A stretch of DNA of 64,000 nt from Phycisphaerales bacterium (GTDB lineage: Bacteria; Planctomycetota; Phycisphaerae; Phycisphaerales; UBA1924). Under the pieces are notes generated by a model. The model saw only the letters and a program-made list of their open reading frames with translations, made no database searches and was not told the DNA's origin. Of this stretch, positions 63,308-64,000 are shown piece by piece. Position 1 is the stretch's first letter. Each line of letters starts with the position of its first letter. The translations under genes and the position numbers were made by a program. Location of the stretch: the NCBI GenBank assembly GCA_905339235.1, contig CAJPFG010000025.1, positions 1-64,000 of the forward strand. Reading direction: 5' to 3'.

Positions 63308-63739
63308 GTGTATGGGGGTTGCCGGCTGAGGTTCGACGATGACGATTCACTTGACGCCGCCGAGGCCGCGAGCCTCACGGACCTCGCGGCCCGTGAACAA
63401 TACCGCGTGAGCGAGGACGCAAAGCGATCTCCCAAGGTACGCGTAACTCTCCGCGGCATCGTCCCGGTGCCGTCCGGAACGGTGGAACCCACCTTCCGCG
63501 GCGACGTGGTGCCGTGGATGCACATCGACGCGCGAAGCGTGCAGCACGGCTGGGCGATCGGCGTACTCAAGGACGATCCCGACGCGGCCAGATACGTCGG
63601 GTTGATAGTCTCTCCGCGCGAAGGACGGGAGGCGAGCGTGGCCCACCGGGCCTGGAAGCGCGGGGTGCGCCGCGCCTGGCGGGCAGGGGTGATGCGGTTC
63701 AGCGAGGACTATTCGCGACACATCCGCGAACTCCGGTAG
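63308..63739 (+). CDS. Hypothetical protein
   Basis: About 143 residues from GTG 63308. It reads RLRFDDDDSLDAAEAASLTD, then VRVTLRGIVPVPSGTVEPTF and a basic C terminus (AHRAWKRGVRRAWRAGVMRF). I do not recognise the family; a small beta-domain of the PilZ kind is imaginable, but the RxxxR and DxSxxG motifs are absent. It starts 55 bp after the divergent membrane-protein start. The start codon is uncertain. Confidence 0.5.
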   Translation: MYGGCRLRFDDDDSLDAAEAASLTDLAAREQYRVSEDAKRSPKVRVTLRGIVPVPSGTVEPTFRGDVVPWMHIDARSVQHGWAIGVLKDDPDAARYVGLIVSPREGREASVAHRAWKRGVRRAWRAGVMRFSEDYSRHIRELR

Positions 63740-63810
63740 GCTGAGGGCGCTTCGCCCTTCGCGAGGGTCCGGGGCCAAATGACGCGCAGGCCCGCAACCT
63801 ACCCTCCCCC

Positions 63811-64000
63811 ATGACCATCTACCCCGACATTCTCGCCGCGGTCGGCCGCACTCCGCTCGTCAAACTCAACAAGGTCGTCGGTCCCAACGACGCCACAGTC
63901 CTCGTCAAGTGCGAGTACATGAACCCCACCGGGTCGATCAAGGACCGGATGGCGGTGCACATTCTCAACCGCGCCGAGCAGCGCGGCGAGATCAAGCCCG
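63811..64000 (+). CDS. Cysteine synthase family protein, N-terminal part
   Basis: 63 residues to the window end. MTIYPDILAAVGRTPLVKLN and KCEYMNPTGSIKDRMAVHIL, with the PLP-binding Lys in GSIKDR, match O-acetylserine sulfhydrylase/cystathionine beta-synthase. The 3' end lies outside. Whether it is CysK-like or a CBS-like member cannot be decided from this part. Confidence 0.9.
   Translation, partial: MTIYPDILAAVGRTPLVKLNKVVGPNDATVLVKCEYMNPTGSIKDRMAVHILNRAEQRGEIKP

Overview
The window is a high-GC bacterial chromosome segment packed with genes on both strands. Several signs point to a planctomycete, probably of the Phycisphaerae type: three secreted proteins ending in a PEP-CTERM-like tail (a PAPA or PSAV motif, a hydrophobic helix, then an Arg cluster), a DUF1559/pseudopilin-like protein, small zinc-ribbon membrane proteins, an NfeD/flotillin pair and leaderless or GTG-started genes. 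This assignment is inferred from gene content only.

Layout. 1-551 is the right end of an IS3-family element that cuts a three-Cys-motif partner (tcmP) gene. 606-11140 is housekeeping: trpS, a CPBP protease, trpC, a secreted thioredoxin-fold protein, two PEP-CTERM-like proteins, pyruvate phosphate dikinase, pabB and a Nudix hydrolase. 11144-31616 is a roughly 20-kb surface-glycan locus. It holds GT2, GT4 and CgeB-like glycosyltransferases, several methyltransferases, a nucleotidyltransferase/sugar-kinase fusion in the reverse order to HldE, and a KdsC-like phosphatase. A decayed glycosyltransferase, a frameshifted VapC-type toxin-antitoxin pair and a leaderless HTH-like gene under a palindromic operator interrupt it. 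31717-37116 carries PilZ, nadA, HU, a beta-barrel protein, a hypothetical protein, tsaB and an HTH-REC regulator. 37219-39211 holds a GAF protein and a cyclase-fold orphan. 39418-41660 is the NfeD/flotillin operon. 41669-42205 is a decayed REP-associated transposase between perfect inverted repeats. 42223-52149 contains a short UvrC, a repeat-rich secreted protein, Der, miaA, a DNA methyltransferase with a stub of its nuclease partner, and topA. 52205-64000 contains a pseudopilin-like protein, an M20 peptidase, plsY, pyrE, TerC, hydrolases, a TIGR01777 epimerase, a cyclodeaminase, a SpoIIE-type phosphatase, membrane and hypothetical proteins, and the start of a cysteine synthase gene.

How the genes work together. 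The glycan locus has tight translational coupling: five genes from 21628 to 26819 are joined by 4-bp overlaps or a 2-nt gap. It probably activates a heptose-like or other sugar and builds a methylated glycan. No priming transferase, flippase, polymerase or ABC exporter is in the window, so the pathway must continue elsewhere. Three of its transferases, from two different GT families, share a C-terminal Rossmann-like module with a G-x-H-[TS] motif; this is the most promising undescribed element here. Mobile and decayed elements (IS3 end, RAYT, restriction stub, Uma2 remnant, toxin-antitoxin) lie at gene borders, several of them in stretches that look less GC-rich than the rest.
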